A DNA stretch of 64,000 nucleotides from Nocardia sp. NRRL S-836 (GCF_001279525.1 NZ_LGDY01000116.1:1-64000); one strand, 5' to 3'. Shown: positions 1 through 9,222, counted from the first letter of the stretch. The notes: a model not told the origin generated them from the letters alone. Numbers and translations: made by a program.

Positions 1-21
1 GCAGGGAGGAGGGAGGGGTGG

Positions 22-1536
22 TTAGGGGCGGTCGCGGAAGGAGAGGGCGGCGGCTACGTGGTCGGGGGTTGGGTGGTCGGATTCGGCCAGGTCGGCGAGG
101 GTCCAGGCCACGCGGAGGCAGCGGTCGGCGCCTCGGCCGGTCAGGGCGCCGGTGGAGAGGGCGCGGTCGAGGAGGGTGGTGACCTGGCGGGGGAGGGCGA
201 ACTCGCGGCGCAGGGCCGGGCCGGGGACGTCCGCGTTGGTTTGCCAGGGGTGGCCGTGGGAGGACCAGCGGGTGGCGGCTCGGGTGCGGGCGGCCAGGAC
301 GCGGGCTCGGACTGTGGCGGTGGGTTCGGGGGGGGAGGCGTCGGCGTTCGACATCGCGGTCATGGCGCGCATGCGGACGCGGAGGTCGACGCGGTCGAGG
401 AGTGGGCCGGAGAGGCGGGACTGGTAGCGGCGGCGGGCGGCCGGGGTGCAGCAGCAGTCGATCTCCTTCGGCGGGGCGCAGGGGCAGGGGTTCGTGGCGA
501 GCACCAGTTGGAAGCGGGCCGGGTAGCGGGCGGTGCCGTCGCGGCGGGCGATGCGGATCTCGCCGTCTTCCAGAGCGGTGCGCAGGGACTCGATGGCCTT
601 CTGGCCCCACTCGCAGGCCTCGTCGAGGAAGAGGACGCCGCGGTGGGCGCGGGACGCGGCGCCGGGTTTGGCGAGGCCGCCGCCACCGCCGACGAGGGCG
701 GCGATCGAGGTGGTGTGGTGCAGCGTCACGAACGGTGGGCTGGCGACCAGCGGTGCGGCGTTCGACAGGACGCCGGCGACGGAGTGGACGGCGGTGACGG
801 CGAGCGCGTCCTGGCGGGTCAGGGGTGGCAGCAGGCCGGCGAGGCGTTCGGCGAGCATGGTCTTGCCGGTGCCGGGCGGGCCGGTCAGCAGCAGGTGGTG
901 GGCGCCGGCGGCGGCGACCTCCAGGGCCCAGCGCGCCTCGGGCTGGCCCACGACGTCGGTCAGGTCGGGGACCTCCGGCGGCGGCGGGTCGGCCAGCTCG
1001 GGCACCGGGGTGAGTGCCGGGACCTCGCCGCGCAGCCAGGCCAGGACCTCGGCCAGCGTCCGGGCGCCGTGGACCTCGATGCCGTCGACCAGGGCGGCCT
1101 CCGGCAGCGAGTCGACCGGCACGACCGCGGCGCGCAGGCCGGCGCGGCGGGCGGCCAGCAGTGCGGGCAGGACGCCGCGGACCCGGCGGACACGGCCGTC
1201 GAGAGCCAGTTCGCCGAGCAGGACCGTGCCGCTCAGGCGGTCGGGCGGGACCGAGCCGGCGGCGGCCAGCGTCGCGCAGGCGATCGCCAGGTCGTAGCTG
1301 CTGCCGCCCTTCGGCACCGCCGCCGGGGACAGGCCCAGCACGATGCGCTGCTTGGGCCACTCCTCCTGCGTGTTGCGGACGGCGGCCTTCACCCGCTCCT
1401 TGGACTCGTGCAGCGCGGCGTCCGGCAGACCCAGCAGGTGGGTGCGCGGCTGGCCGACACCCACGTCGGCCTCGATCTCGACCGTCAGCCCGTCGACGCC
1501 GTACAGCGCGACCGACCACGCCTGCGCGAGGCCCAC
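22..1536 (-). CDS. yifB: YifB/ComM family Mg-chelatase-like AAA+ ATPase
   Basis: 504 residues, close to the usual length of YifB/ComM, an AAA+ protein related to magnesium-chelatase subunit ChlI. ComM is a branch-migration helicase that helps integrate incoming DNA in naturally transformable bacteria; the role in actinomycetes is not established. An N-terminal ChlI-like domain (about residues 20-170) precedes the ATPase core. Walker A GPPGTGKT is at 219-226, followed by a Walker B-type FLDEA and a cysteine-rich NPCPC...CCC segment typical of the family. The start is GTG at 1536, one base after the yraN stop, so the two genes are probably co-transcribed. In actinobacteria dprA usually follows and would lie just outside the window. 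Family assignment is confident; cellular role is inferred. Confidence 0.95.
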   Translation of the reverse strand: MGLAQAWSVALYGVDGLTVEIEADVGVGQPRTHLLGLPDAALHESKERVKAAVRNTQEEWPKQRIVLGLSPAAVPKGGSSYDLAIACATLAAAGSVPPDRLSGTVLLGELALDGRVRRVRGVLPALLAARRAGLRAAVVPVDSLPEAALVDGIEVHGARTLAEVLAWLRGEVPALTPVPELADPPPPEVPDLTDVVGQPEARWALEVAAAGAHHLLLTGPPGTGKTMLAERLAGLLPPLTRQDALAVTAVHSVAGVLSNAAPLVASPPFVTLHHTTSIAALVGGGGGLAKPGAASRAHRGVLFLDEACEWGQKAIESLRTALEDGEIRIARRDGTARYPARFQLVLATNPCPCAPPKEIDCCCTPAARRRYQSRLSGPLLDRVDLRVRMRAMTAMSNADASPPEPTATVRARVLAARTRAATRWSSHGHPWQTNADVPGPALRREFALPRQVTTLLDRALSTGALTGRGADRCLRVAWTLADLAESDHPTPDHVAAALSFRDRP

Positions 1537-1537
1537 G

Positions 1538-1915
1538 TCAGGCCCCTCGCAGGTGCTGGACCTCCGGTTCGCCGCCCGGTGGCCAGAGCACCGAGATCAG
1601 GTCCACCCGCACCGGGCACCACCCGATCTGGTGCGCGCCGAGCCAGCGCAGCGCGGTGCGCCGCAGGCGGCTCAGCTTGCGTTCGTCGACGGCCTCGTCC
1701 GGTCGCCCCCAGGACGCCGCCGTGCGGGTCTTGACCTCGCAGACGACCAACTGGTCGCCCTCGACCGCCACGACGTCCAGCTCGCCGTCGCGACACGTCC
1801 AGTTCCTCGACAGGACCACCAGGCCCTGCTGCTCCAGATACCTGCACGCCAGGTCCTCGCCCCTGCGGGCCAGGTCCTGCTGCGGCCGCGTGCGGACCAG
1901 TACCGGTGCTTCCAT
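1538..1915 (-). CDS. yraN: YraN family (UPF0102) predicted nuclease
   Basis: 125 residues if translation starts at the ATG at 1915, which has an AGGGAGG ribosome site 8 bases upstream; the open frame extends further to 1990 without such a site. The protein has the UPF0102 pattern: an N-terminal helix (RRGEDLACRYLEQQG) then GELDVV and CEVKTR, the acidic and lysine residues of a restriction-endonuclease-like fold. Its substrate is unknown; it is a conserved neighbour of yifB, dprA and rnhB. It lies one base upstream of yifB and presumably shares its mRNA. Upstream is a 151-base gap with DnaA-box-like repeats. Confidence 0.9.
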   Translation of the reverse strand: MEAPVLVRTRPQQDLARRGEDLACRYLEQQGLVVLSRNWTCRDGELDVVAVEGDQLVVCEVKTRTAASWGRPDEAVDERKLSRLRRTALRWLGAHQIGWCPVRVDLISVLWPPGGEPEVQHLRGA

Positions 1916-1992
1916 CGCCTTCGCCTCCCTGCGGGTCGTTGGGTACGACCTTGCAGGGTGGGGCGCGGCGGGCGGTGCGGCCGAGGGCAATC

Positions 1993-2037
1993 TGTGGACA
2001 ACTCAGCGGCTGTGGACAGGTCGGCCGTTGTGGATCT
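1993..2037 (-). promoter_or_regulatory. Three DnaA-box-like nonamers at exact 18-base spacing
   Basis: Read on the minus strand, TTGTCCACA (2001-1993) equals the high-GC actinobacterial DnaA box, CTGTCCACA (2019-2011) differs at one base, and AGATCCACA (2037-2029) matches seven of nine. All three share an orientation and start 18 bases apart. They fill the gap between the DUF2469 gene and yraN. DnaA binding is inferred from the sequence only. Confidence 0.5.
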
Positions 2038-2066
2038 TGAAACGACGGATCTGTCGGTGGGGTGTG

Positions 2067-2390
2067 CTACGTGGGGAACGGCCCGCTTTCCGGCAAGCGG
2101 AGATCCGGCTTGTCCAGCTCCTCCACGTTCACGTCCTTGAACGTGATCACGCGGACGTTCTTCACGAACCTCGCCGGCCGGTACATGTCCCACACCCACG
2201 CGTCCGACATGCGCACTTCGAAGTACACCTCGCCGTCAGCGTTGCGGACCTGCACGTCCACCGAGTTGGCCAGGTAGAACCGCCGTTCGGTCTCCACGAC
2301 GAACGAGAACTGGCTGACGATGTCGCGGTACTCCTTGTACAGCGACAACTCCATCTCGGTCTCGTACTTCTCGAGATCCTCTGCACTCAT
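2067..2390 (-). CDS. DUF2469 family protein
   Basis: 107 residues, beginning MSAEDLEKYE. This small acidic protein of unknown function is nearly invariant in actinobacteria (Rv2901c of Mycobacterium tuberculosis is a member) and always lies beside rnhB. Recognisable blocks are FVVETERRFYLA, GEVYFEVR and DAWVWDMYRPARFVK. The ATG at 2390 shares one base with the TAA stop of rnhB (TAATG), so translation is likely coupled. A much longer upstream open frame is only the shadow of rnhB. No signal peptide or membrane segment is visible. Family call is firm; no function can be assigned. Confidence 0.92.
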   Translation of the reverse strand: MSAEDLEKYETEMELSLYKEYRDIVSQFSFVVETERRFYLANSVDVQVRNADGEVYFEVRMSDAWVWDMYRPARFVKNVRVITFKDVNVEELDKPDLRLPESGPFPT

Positions 2391-3181
2391 TACGCCTCCG
2401 CGCGGTTCATCTGCTCCGCGCCCTCCCTCGTCGCGAGCTCCCCGATGTCGTCCGGGGACGCCCCATTCTGGACCACGGCCGTCGCGGCCATGCTGCGCGC
2501 CACCCTGTGCGGCGCGGCGAGACCGTGCTTCAGCGCCGCGGTCGTCACATTCACGTACGACCAGCGGTGCTCCGCGCACGGTCCGTGCTCCATCAACGCA
2601 GCCGTGTGCTCCGCTGTGCAGTACCCCTTGTGCACGTTGAACCCGTACCGCGGGTAACGCTCGTGCAGATCCGCCATGATGCGGTCCCGCGTGACCTTGG
2701 CCAGCACCGATGCCGCCGCCACACACGCCGCCGCCTGGTCGCCCTTGAGCACCGCGACGCTCGGCGCGGGCATCCCCGGCACCTTGAACCCGTCGGTCAG
2801 CACGTACCCGGGATGCGTCGACAGCTGCGCCACGGCCCGCCGCATGCCCTCGATGTTCATGACGTGGATGCCCAGCTCGTCGATCTCGGCAGGCGACACC
2901 ACGATGACGGAGTGATCGAGAGCACGCTTGCGCACCAGGTCGTACATCCGGTCACGGGCCGCCGCGGTCATCAGCTTCGAGTCGTTCAGCCCCTCGAACC
3001 GCGCCGAGTCACCCGGCCGCAGCACGCACGCGGCGATCACCAGCGGCCCGGCGCAGGACCCCCGTCCCGCCTCGTCGACACCGGCGACCGGTCCCAGGCC
3101 ACGGCGTTCCAGCGAGCCCTGCAGCGCCCAGTTCCCCGACGAGCCACGCACGACCGCACGGGGCGGCATCAGCATCGTCAT
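2390..3181 (-). CDS. rnhB: Ribonuclease HII
   Basis: 263 residues from the ATG at 3181, which overlaps the TGA of the upstream signal peptidase by ATGA. RNase HII cleaves the RNA strand of RNA-DNA hybrids and starts ribonucleotide excision. The catalytic DEAGRG motif lies in VAGVDEAGRGSCAGPLV, followed by LNDSK and a later acidic residue in the VLTDGF block. The C-terminus is slightly longer than in E. coli, as is common in actinobacteria. Its place between lepB and DUF2469 is the standard order. The open frame continues upstream inside lepB, but the coupled ATG is the obvious start. Confidence 0.95.
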   Translation of the reverse strand: MTMLMPPRAVVRGSSGNWALQGSLERRGLGPVAGVDEAGRGSCAGPLVIAACVLRPGDSARFEGLNDSKLMTAAARDRMYDLVRKRALDHSVIVVSPAEIDELGIHVMNIEGMRRAVAQLSTHPGYVLTDGFKVPGMPAPSVAVLKGDQAAACVAAASVLAKVTRDRIMADLHERYPRYGFNVHKGYCTAEHTAALMEHGPCAEHRWSYVNVTTAALKHGLAAPHRVARSMAATAVVQNGASPDDIGELATREGAEQMNRAEA

Positions 3182-4041
3182 CGGCGGATTCGGTCCCGCA
3201 GTCGGCGTCCGAGCAACAGAAGCGGCCACGCGGCGACGATACCCACGCCCATCGGGACGGTGTCCTGCCATCCCGGCGCACCCATCGAGACCACCTGCGG
3301 GTTGTGGTCGGACACCCCGCCCCACCTCGACGGCGGCAGCACGATCACCCGCGCCTTGCCGATCACGTCGTCCACCGGGACCAGGCCGTTGAGGCCACCC
3401 TGCCCCTGGCAGCGGGAGTCGCACGAGTGGTTGCGGTTGTCGCCGAGCACGAACAGCTTGCCCTCGGGGATCTTGAGCTCCTCGAACGACTCCTGCACCG
3501 CCTCGGAGCCCTCGTCGTAGTGCTTGTACGGCTCGTCGAGCGGTTTGCCGTCCACCAGCACGCGGTTCTGGTCGTCGCAGCACTTCACCGTCTGGCCGCC
3601 GACGGCGATGACGCGCTTGACGAAGTCCTCCTCGTTGGCCGACGGCAGGCCGATGAGCGACCCCAGCCACGACAGCCCCTGCGAGATCGGGTTGCCCGGC
3701 TCCTCGGTCAGGAAGTCGTTCTGCCAGGCGGGCGGCCCGCGGAAGACGATCACGTCGCCCGGCGCCGGCTCGCGGAAGCGGTAGGTGACCTTGTCGACGA
3801 GCACCCGGTCGCCGTAGCAGTCGGTGCACCCGTGCAACGTCGCCTCCATCGACTCCGACGGAATCATGTAGACGCGGCCGAGGAAGACCTGGATGCCGAT
3901 CGCGAGACCGAACGCGACCAGGATGAGAACCGGCAGTTCCTTCCAGAAGTTGCCCTTTTTCTTCTTCTTCGAAGGTTTATCCGAAGCGTCCGAAGTCGGC
4001 TCGTCGCTGGACGGGGTGTGCTCTGGATCGACGTCAACCAC
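3178..4041 (-). CDS. lepB: Signal peptidase I (first of two)
   Basis: 287 residues, GTG start at 4041. Type I signal peptidase removes signal peptides from exported proteins on the outer face of the membrane. A charged N-terminus with KKKKK (25-29) precedes a membrane segment (about 35-55). Catalytic Ser64 lies in MIPSESMEATL, general-base Lys142 in DFVKRVIAVGG, and the GDNR box further on. A second hydrophobic stretch (GVGIVAAWPLLLLG) near the C-terminus predicts a two-pass protein, unlike its neighbour. Four cysteines (HGCTDC and KCCDD) are shared with that neighbour. It overlaps rnhB by four bases. Confidence 0.95.
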   Translation of the reverse strand: MVDVDPEHTPSSDEPTSDASDKPSKKKKKGNFWKELPVLILVAFGLAIGIQVFLGRVYMIPSESMEATLHGCTDCYGDRVLVDKVTYRFREPAPGDVIVFRGPPAWQNDFLTEEPGNPISQGLSWLGSLIGLPSANEEDFVKRVIAVGGQTVKCCDDQNRVLVDGKPLDEPYKHYDEGSEAVQESFEELKIPEGKLFVLGDNRNHSCDSRCQGQGGLNGLVPVDDVIGKARVIVLPPSRWGGVSDHNPQVVSMGAPGWQDTVPMGVGIVAAWPLLLLGRRLRDRIRR

Positions 4042-4045
4042 GAGA

Positions 4046-4789
4046 TCAGCCTAGGGGCTGAGGGTTGTGGTCGGACACCACACTCCACCGTTCTTTCGGG
4101 AAAACGACGTACCGCGCCTTGCCGATGACGTTCTCGACGGGCACTGTGCCCGCTACGCCCCCGCCGCCCTGTTTGCGTGAATCAGTGGAGTTCATGCGGT
4201 TGTCGCCCATCACGAACAGCCGCCCTTCCGGCACCCGGATGGGCGCGAAGGGTTCGTGGTCCGCCGGCGAAGTGCCCGCCTGCCAGTGCACATAGGGCTC
4301 GTCGAGCGGTTTGCCGTCCACGACGACGCGGTGCTGCTCGTCGCAGCACTGCACCGTCTGCCCCGGCAACGCGATGACCCGCTTGACGAAGTCGCGTTCG
4401 TTCGCGGGCGCCAGACCGAACAACGAACCGACGTCGCGCACCGCACGCGCGACCGGGTTCGCCGACGGCGGCGTGCCGCGGGAGTCGTTGCTCCCCCACG
4501 CCTCCGGGCCGCGGAACACGATCACCTCGCCCGGTTCGACGTCGCTGAACCGGTAGGCGAGCTTGTCGACCAGCACGCGGTCGTTCTCGCAGCCCGTGCA
4601 GCCGTGCAACGTGCGTTCCATCGACGCCGAGGGGATCACGTAGACCCGCGCCACGAACGCCTGGATCAGCCCCGTCAGCACGACGGCCGTCACGACGACG
4701 TGGAGAACCTGCCTCCAGACAGGAGTACGCCCCCGCTCCGGTTCGTCCGGTGCGGAGGCGTCCTCGAAGTCTTCTGGGCTCGAAGCCAC
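4046..4789 (-). CDS. lepB: Signal peptidase I (second of two)
   Basis: 247 residues, GTG start at 4789, three bases after the rplS stop region. Same family and fold as the adjacent gene: one N-terminal membrane segment (about 27-50), catalytic Ser56 in VIPSASMERTL, Lys136 in DFVKRVIALPG, then GDNRMNSTDSR. It lacks the C-terminal membrane segment of its neighbour and ends in DHNPQPLG. The matched cysteines (HGCTGC, QCCDE) and the VSDHNPQ ending point to tandem duplication. Paired or multiple LepB enzymes are common in actinomycetes with large secretomes; division of labour cannot be told from sequence. Confidence 0.94.
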   Translation of the reverse strand: MASSPEDFEDASAPDEPERGRTPVWRQVLHVVVTAVVLTGLIQAFVARVYVIPSASMERTLHGCTGCENDRVLVDKLAYRFSDVEPGEVIVFRGPEAWGSNDSRGTPPSANPVARAVRDVGSLFGLAPANERDFVKRVIALPGQTVQCCDEQHRVVVDGKPLDEPYVHWQAGTSPADHEPFAPIRVPEGRLFVMGDNRMNSTDSRKQGGGGVAGTVPVENVIGKARYVVFPKERWSVVSDHNPQPLG

Positions 4790-4792
4790 CGA

Positions 4793-5152
4793 TCAGGAGA
4801 CCGGCTTGGCCTCGCGCTTCTCCTTGATCTTGGCAGCCTTGCCGCGCAGCTCGCGCAGGTAGTACAGCTTGGCGCGCCGCACGTCACCGCGGGTCACGAC
4901 CTCGATCTCGGCGATGTTCGGCGAGTGCACCGGGAAGGTGCGCTCGACGCCGACGCCGAAGGAGACCTTGCGGACGGTGAAGGTCTCACGGATGCCGCCA
5001 CCCTGGCGACGGATCACGACGCCCTGGAAGACCTGGACGCGCTCGCGCTGGCCTTCGATGACGCGGACGTGGACCTTCAGCGTGTCACCCGCGCGAAACG
5101 CCGGGATGTCAGAGCGCAGCGACTGGGCGTCAAGTGCGTCCAGGATGTTCAT
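4793..5152 (-). CDS. rplS: 50S ribosomal protein L19
   Basis: 119 residues, full length for bacterial L19, which sits at the interface of the 30S and 50S subunits. Family blocks include [37 protein letters not shown] and [14 protein letters not shown]. The ATG at 5152 follows GTGAGGACCACCG, a usable ribosome site. A 153-base untranslated gap separates it from trmD and contains no convincing gene. It is followed by the two signal peptidase genes, the usual actinobacterial arrangement. Confidence 0.98.
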   Translation of the reverse strand: MNILDALDAQSLRSDIPAFRAGDTLKVHVRVIEGQRERVQVFQGVVIRRQGGGIRETFTVRKVSFGVGVERTFPVHSPNIAEIEVVTRGDVRRAKLYYLRELRGKAAKIKEKREAKPVS

Positions 5153-5305
5153 CGGTGGTCCTCACGTGTGTCTGTGAACTCCCCAGAGCATGTTCCATGG
5201 CTGTGCACGACATGATGGGGGTCGGCTTGGTGCGCACGCCGATGTGACACCGGCTGCGGCAACTGGTCCAGTGTGCCAGACCAGGCACTCCGGAATGAAA
5301 TCGGG

Positions 5306-6052
5306 CTACTCCCCGCCCTCGCGCAGGCGCGCGAGCAGGGCCCGGTCGTGCTTGTCGAACGCTTCTTCCGGCAACGCTTCCAGCAGGTCAGGACGCCGTT
5401 CGAAGGTCCTGACGAGCGATTGGTCACGCCGCCAGCGGTTGATCAGCCTGTGGTTGCCCGACCGCAGCACGTCCGGCACGGCAAGCTCGCGCCACACCTC
5501 GGGCCGCGTGTAGCTCGGGCCTTCCAGCAGGCCGTCCTGGAACGAGTCCTCCGCGTGCGACTTCGGGTTGCCGAGCACGCCGGGCAACAGTCGCGCGACC
5601 GCTTCCACGATGGCGAGCACGGCCACTTCGCCGCCCACGAGCACGTAGTCCCCGATGGACACCTCATCGACGCGCACGCGCCGTGCGGCGTCATCGACCA
5701 CACGCTGGTCGATGCCCTCGTAACGGCCGCACGCGAACACGAGGTGCGATTCGCCCGCGTACTCGTGGGCGAGTGCCTGCGTGAACGGACGCCCGGCCGG
5801 CGTCGGCACGATGAGGCGCGTGGAGTCCGTGCACACGTCATCGAGCGCGTGGCCCCAGATGTCCGGCTTCATGACCATGCCGGGCCCACCGCCGTACGGG
5901 CTGTCGTCGACAGCCTTGTGCACGTCCTGGGTCCAGTCGCGCAGGTCGTGCACGCCGACGCTGATCAGGCCCCTGTCGATCGCCTTCCCGAGCAACGCGG
6001 CACGCAGCGGCGCCAGGTACTCCGGGAAGATCGTGACGACATCAACCTGCAT
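5306..6052 (-). CDS. trmD: tRNA (guanine-N1-)-methyltransferase TrmD
   Basis: 248 residues. TrmD methylates G37 of tRNAs reading CNN codons using S-adenosylmethionine and prevents +1 frameshifting. It begins [15 protein letters not shown], has [15 protein letters not shown], and the trefoil-knot cofactor-binding region around [11 protein letters not shown] and [11 protein letters not shown], all diagnostic of TrmD. Its start overlaps the end of rimM by 11 bases, so the two are translated together. The normal order rpsP-khpA-rimM-trmD-rplS is intact. Confidence 0.98.
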   Translation of the reverse strand: MQVDVVTIFPEYLAPLRAALLGKAIDRGLISVGVHDLRDWTQDVHKAVDDSPYGGGPGMVMKPDIWGHALDDVCTDSTRLIVPTPAGRPFTQALAHEYAGESHLVFACGRYEGIDQRVVDDAARRVRVDEVSIGDYVLVGGEVAVLAIVEAVARLLPGVLGNPKSHAEDSFQDGLLEGPSYTRPEVWRELAVPDVLRSGNHRLINRWRRDQSLVRTFERRPDLLEALPEEAFDKHDRALLARLREGGE

Positions 6053-6557
6053 CGAGCAGACCCTCTGGCGGGTCGATCACGACACGGCCGCCGCGCACGT
6101 CGACGGTCGGCACGATCTCGCTCACGAACGGGATGAGCGCCTCGCCCTTGTCCGTCAGCACGACCAGCAGCTCGCCGCCGGGACCGTGCAGGACCTCCTT
6201 GACCGTGCCGAGCTTCGTGCCGTCGACGAGCTCCGCCGCGAGCCCTTCGAGCTCGTGGTCGTAGAACTCGTCGGGGTCGTCGTTCGGCGGCAGGTCGTCG
6301 GTGCTGCCCAGCAGCAACGTGCCGCGCAACGCCTCGGCGACGTCGCGGGTGACGACCTCGGCGAAACGCACGAGCAGCCGCCCGGCATGAGGCCGGGCGG
6401 CTGACACGGTGAGGCTTCGGGACGTGCCGTCACGCAGCTTGGCCTGGAGCGTGGCTCCGAGCGCGAACCGCAGTTCGGGTGAATCAGTGCGCACGTCAAC
6501 GGCGAGCTCGCCGGTGATCCCGTGCGCCTTGGCCACACGGCCGACAACGACGTCCAT
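6042..6557 (-). CDS. rimM: 16S rRNA processing protein RimM
   Basis: 171 residues. RimM binds ribosomal protein S19 and assists maturation of the 30S head. It opens [20 protein letters not shown], the RimM N-terminal barrel signature, and carries the PRC-barrel C-terminal domain (about 95-170) with [11 protein letters not shown] and a final [10 protein letters not shown]. It overlaps trmD by 11 bases and lies 17 bases after the KH-domain gene. Length and context are standard. Confidence 0.97.
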   Translation of the reverse strand: MDVVVGRVAKAHGITGELAVDVRTDSPELRFALGATLQAKLRDGTSRSLTVSAARPHAGRLLVRFAEVVTRDVAEALRGTLLLGSTDDLPPNDDPDEFYDHELEGLAAELVDGTKLGTVKEVLHGPGGELLVVLTDKGEALIPFVSEIVPTVDVRGGRVVIDPPEGLLDAG

Positions 6558-6574
6558 TTGCCCTTGAAGTTCGT

Positions 6575-6814
6575 TCAGCGGTCGGTGTCGACGACGTCGA
6601 CCCGCACACCGCGACCGCCGATGCCGGCCATCACGGTGCGCAGAGCCGTCGCGGTGCGACCGCCGCGGCCGATCACCTTGCCGAGGTCGTCCGGGTGGAC
6701 GTGGACCTCGAGGGTGCGGCCACGACGGGTCGTGACGAGGTTCACCCGGACGTCGTCCGGGTGGTCGACGATGCCGCGAACGAGGTGTTCGAGGGCGTCA
6801 GCCAACAAACTCAC
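6575..6814 (-). CDS. khpA: KH-domain RNA-binding protein KhpA
   Basis: 79 residues. Single type II KH domain with the GxxG loop in [14 protein letters not shown]. KhpA proteins (UPF0109) bind RNA, often with KhpB/Jag, and in Gram-positive bacteria influence cell elongation; the actinobacterial role is less clear. The ATG overlaps the rpsP stop by ATGA, giving tight coupling to S16. Presence between rpsP and rimM is characteristic of Gram-positive genomes. Confidence 0.95.
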   Translation of the reverse strand: MSLLADALEHLVRGIVDHPDDVRVNLVTTRRGRTLEVHVHPDDLGKVIGRGGRTATALRTVMAGIGGRGVRVDVVDTDR

Positions 6815-7254
6815 GCCTCGTCCTTGGGCGCCTCGGCGTCAGCCTTGGGGGCGTCGTCGGCCTTGCGGGCCTTCTTCGCCTTCGGCGTGGTGGCCTCGGT
6901 CATCGGCTCCTCGTTCGCGGCGGCCAGGGCGGCGGCGAACAGGTCGGCCTTCGAAGCCTTCGGCTCCTTGACCTTCAGGGTGCCCTCGGCGCCGGGCAGG
7001 CCCTTGAACTTCTGCCAGTCACCGGTGATCTCCAGCAGGCGCTGGACCGACTCGGTCGGCTGCGCGCCGACACCCAGCCAGTACTGCGCGCGCTCGGAGT
7101 CGACCGCGATGAACGACGGCTCTTCCTTGGGGTGGTACTTGCCGATCGTCTCGATGGCCTTGCCGTCGCGGCGGGTGCGCGCGTCGGCGACCACGATGCG
7201 GTAGTACGGCTGGCGGATCTTGCCGAGACGCTGAAGCTTGATCTTGACGGCCAC
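6811..7254 (-). CDS. rpsP: 30S ribosomal protein S16
   Basis: 147 residues: a normal S16 core (about 1-85, opening [20 protein letters not shown]) plus a C-terminal Ala/Lys/Glu-rich extension typical of actinobacterial S16. The GTG start at 7254 is preceded by AAGGAG ten bases upstream, which fixes it. S16 is needed for assembly of the 30S body. It is the first gene of the rpsP-khpA-rimM-trmD group; the upstream 126-base gap to the convergently unrelated pxpA end probably carries the promoter. Confidence 0.98.
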   Translation of the reverse strand: MAVKIKLQRLGKIRQPYYRIVVADARTRRDGKAIETIGKYHPKEEPSFIAVDSERAQYWLGVGAQPTESVQRLLEITGDWQKFKGLPGAEGTLKVKEPKASKADLFAAALAAANEEPMTEATTPKAKKARKADDAPKADAEAPKDEA

Positions 7255-7380
7255 TGGCCTGGTACTCCTTGAGCTCTGTGTTGGTGGTTCGCACAGCCGC
7301 AGCCCGGGCAGAGGGGCCGACCGCGGCGGACAGCGGTCAATTGTGCCAGATGGGAGCCGCCGAACCCGAATCGGGTCCGG

Positions 7381-8112
7381 TCACACGAACGCGGAGACCG
7401 TTCCGAGCGCTTCCCGGACCGCCTGCGCGTGGTGCACGGCGCCCGGCGTGTCGCCGTGCACGCACAACGACTCCGCCCGCGTTTTGAGCACCGTGCCGTC
7501 CACGGCGACGATCTCGCCGTCGAGCAGCCGCTTGGCCCGTTCCACGACCTGCTCGGTGTCGCTGAGCAGGGCGTTCGGCTCCGAGCGCGGGACGAGCGTG
7601 CCCTGCGGGGTGTAGCCGCGGTCGGCGAACGCCTCCCCCACCGCGCGCAGGCCGGCGGCCTCGGCCCTGGCCAGCAACCGGGAGCCGGGGAGGCCGAGGA
7701 CCGGCAGGGCACCGAACGCCCTGGTGCCGTTGACCACGGCTTCGGCCTGCTTCTCGTGGTGCACGGTCGCGTTGTACAACGCGCCGTGCGGCTTCACGTA
7801 GCTCACCTGCGTGCCCGCTGCCCGTGCGCACGCGTCGAGCGCACCGATCTGGTAGAGCACCTCGTCGGCCAGTTCGACCGGGTCGGCGTCGATGAACCTG
7901 CGGCCGAAGCCCGCCAGGTCGCGGTAGGACACCTGGGCGCCGACGCGGACGCCGTTCGCGGCCGCCTGCTCGCACACCCTGCGCATGGTCGATGGGTCGC
8001 CCGCGTGGAACCCGCAGGCGACGTTCGCGCTGGTGATGACGCCGAGCAGGGCGGCGTCGTCGCCCAGCTGCCAGATGCCGAAGCCCTCGCCGAGGTCGCT
8101 GTTGAGGTCCAT
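7381..8112 (-). CDS. pxpA: 5-oxoprolinase subunit A (LamB/YcsF family)
   Basis: 243 residues from the ATG at 8112, which shares one base with the stop of the preceding protease gene (TGATG). The LamB/YcsF family includes PxpA, which with PxpB and PxpC hydrolyses 5-oxoproline to glutamate with ATP. It opens with [12 protein letters not shown], and [16 protein letters not shown] and CVHGDTPGA are family landmarks. No pxpB or pxpC gene is adjacent, whereas the three are usually clustered, so the partners must be elsewhere or the protein acts differently. The first part of the longer open frame (to 8349) lies inside the upstream gene and is not coding. Confidence 0.88.
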   Translation of the reverse strand: MDLNSDLGEGFGIWQLGDDAALLGVITSANVACGFHAGDPSTMRRVCEQAAANGVRVGAQVSYRDLAGFGRRFIDADPVELADEVLYQIGALDACARAAGTQVSYVKPHGALYNATVHHEKQAEAVVNGTRAFGALPVLGLPGSRLLARAEAAGLRAVGEAFADRGYTPQGTLVPRSEPNALLSDTEQVVERAKRLLDGEIVAVDGTVLKTRAESLCVHGDTPGAVHHAQAVREALGTVSAFV

Positions 8113-8900
8113 CAGAGGACACCGACCGAGAGCAGCAGCAGGGACAGACCGGGGAGGAAGTTGTTCATCACGTGCGCCACGATGCTCGCCCCGAGCCGGC
8201 GGGTGATCAGCCGGGCCACTCCGATCGGGATGGCGATGACGAGCAGCAGCCACGTGCGCTGCGGTTCGAGGTGGCTGACCGCGAAGATCACCGTGGTGAG
8301 CACGAACGCGGCCCAGCGGCTCCAGCCCTGGCGTTCGACGGCACCCCACAGCAGGCCGCGGAAGATGATCTCCTCGCAGATCGGGCCGATGAAGCTCATG
8401 TAGAGGAACATCGTGATCGCGGCGGCGAGCGGCAGGTTCGCCTGGCTGAAGAGCTCGGCGATGGCGCTGGTGGCGTTGCCCTCGCCGACGATCTTGGCCC
8501 AGACCGTGGCGGCGACGTAGGTCAGCACGAAGCCCACGAGGCCGATCTTCAGCCCGGTGGCGACGTCCTCCTTCGTCATGCTGAGCCGCAGGTCGACGAC
8601 CGGGCCGTTGCCGCGCACGTAGGTGATCACCACGGCGAGGGTGGCGGCGAGCAGGATCGGCACCAGGGAGCCGATCAGCACCAGGGACGTCGAGTTCTCC
8701 AGGGTGGCACCGAAGCTGTTGCCGACCGCGGTGATGAAGACGGCCGACAGGATGAAGACGGCTTCGACCAGCAGGAACGCGCCGAAGCCCCAGCGCTGGC
8801 CGACCCGCTCCGGCTCCGGGTTGCGACTGATGTCGCGCACGCTCTGCAGGAAGCTGCGCTTGGTGGACCCCTGCTCGTTCACGCTCCGCAATTTAGTCAC
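8112..8900 (-). CDS. CPBP-family intramembrane metalloprotease
   Basis: 262 residues from the GTG at 8900; an alternative in-frame GTG lies at 8957. CPBP (CAAX protease and bacteriocin-processing, ABI/Rce1-like) proteins are multi-pass membrane enzymes. The motifs are present in order: [15 protein letters not shown] and AHVMNN. About seven or eight hydrophobic segments are visible. The 8900 start is favoured because its GTG overlaps the stop of a short upstream ORF that has a strong ribosome site. Substrate is unknown; members act in prenyl-protein processing, bacteriocin immunity or envelope stress. It is coupled to pxpA downstream. Confidence 0.85.
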   Translation of the reverse strand: MTKLRSVNEQGSTKRSFLQSVRDISRNPEPERVGQRWGFGAFLLVEAVFILSAVFITAVGNSFGATLENSTSLVLIGSLVPILLAATLAVVITYVRGNGPVVDLRLSMTKEDVATGLKIGLVGFVLTYVAATVWAKIVGEGNATSAIAELFSQANLPLAAAITMFLYMSFIGPICEEIIFRGLLWGAVERQGWSRWAAFVLTTVIFAVSHLEPQRTWLLLVIAIPIGVARLITRRLGASIVAHVMNNFLPGLSLLLLSVGVL

Positions 8901-8968
8901 GCCGCGGCTGCCGGCGGCTGGACGACCGGGCAGGGCGTGATCTTCGGCGTTGCGCACGGCACTCTCAT
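8897..8968 (-). CDS. Candidate 23-residue leader peptide upstream of the CPBP gene
   Basis: ATG at 8968 is preceded by GAGGTGA at an ideal distance and encodes a 23-residue peptide beginning MRVPCATPKITPC and ending PPAAAA. Its TGA overlaps the GTG of the protease gene as GTGA, the same coupling used by real gene pairs in this window. The protease start itself has no good ribosome site, so translation of the leader may be needed to deliver ribosomes. No homologue is known to me, and the call rests on this local evidence. Confidence 0.35.
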   Translation of the reverse strand: MRVPCATPKITPCPVVQPPAAAA

Positions 8969-9222
8969 GATCGGCTCACCTCGCGATCGACGGCTGCTGA
9001 AGCACCGATGCGGTGTCGGTACCTCGCGATACGCTTGGAGTGGGGACCGCGATCCCCCTTGGGGGACGCTGGTTTCCCCGAATCCGAGGCTAGCGTGCTG
9101 CACCGACAGAAATCCGGCCAAGTGTCTGGCCAAAAGATGGTCAGATCGGGTCCGGCCGGATGTCTGCTTCTCACCTGTTCGGATCGGCGCGCGGGAGCTG
9201 CGACTAAACCTGCGGCACGGGC

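Noticed and set aside
58..1734. Long plus-strand open frame of 558 codons opposite yifB and yraN
   Set aside because: Gly/Ala-rich composition typical of antisense frames in G+C-rich DNA; fully covered by two well-recognised minus-strand genes.
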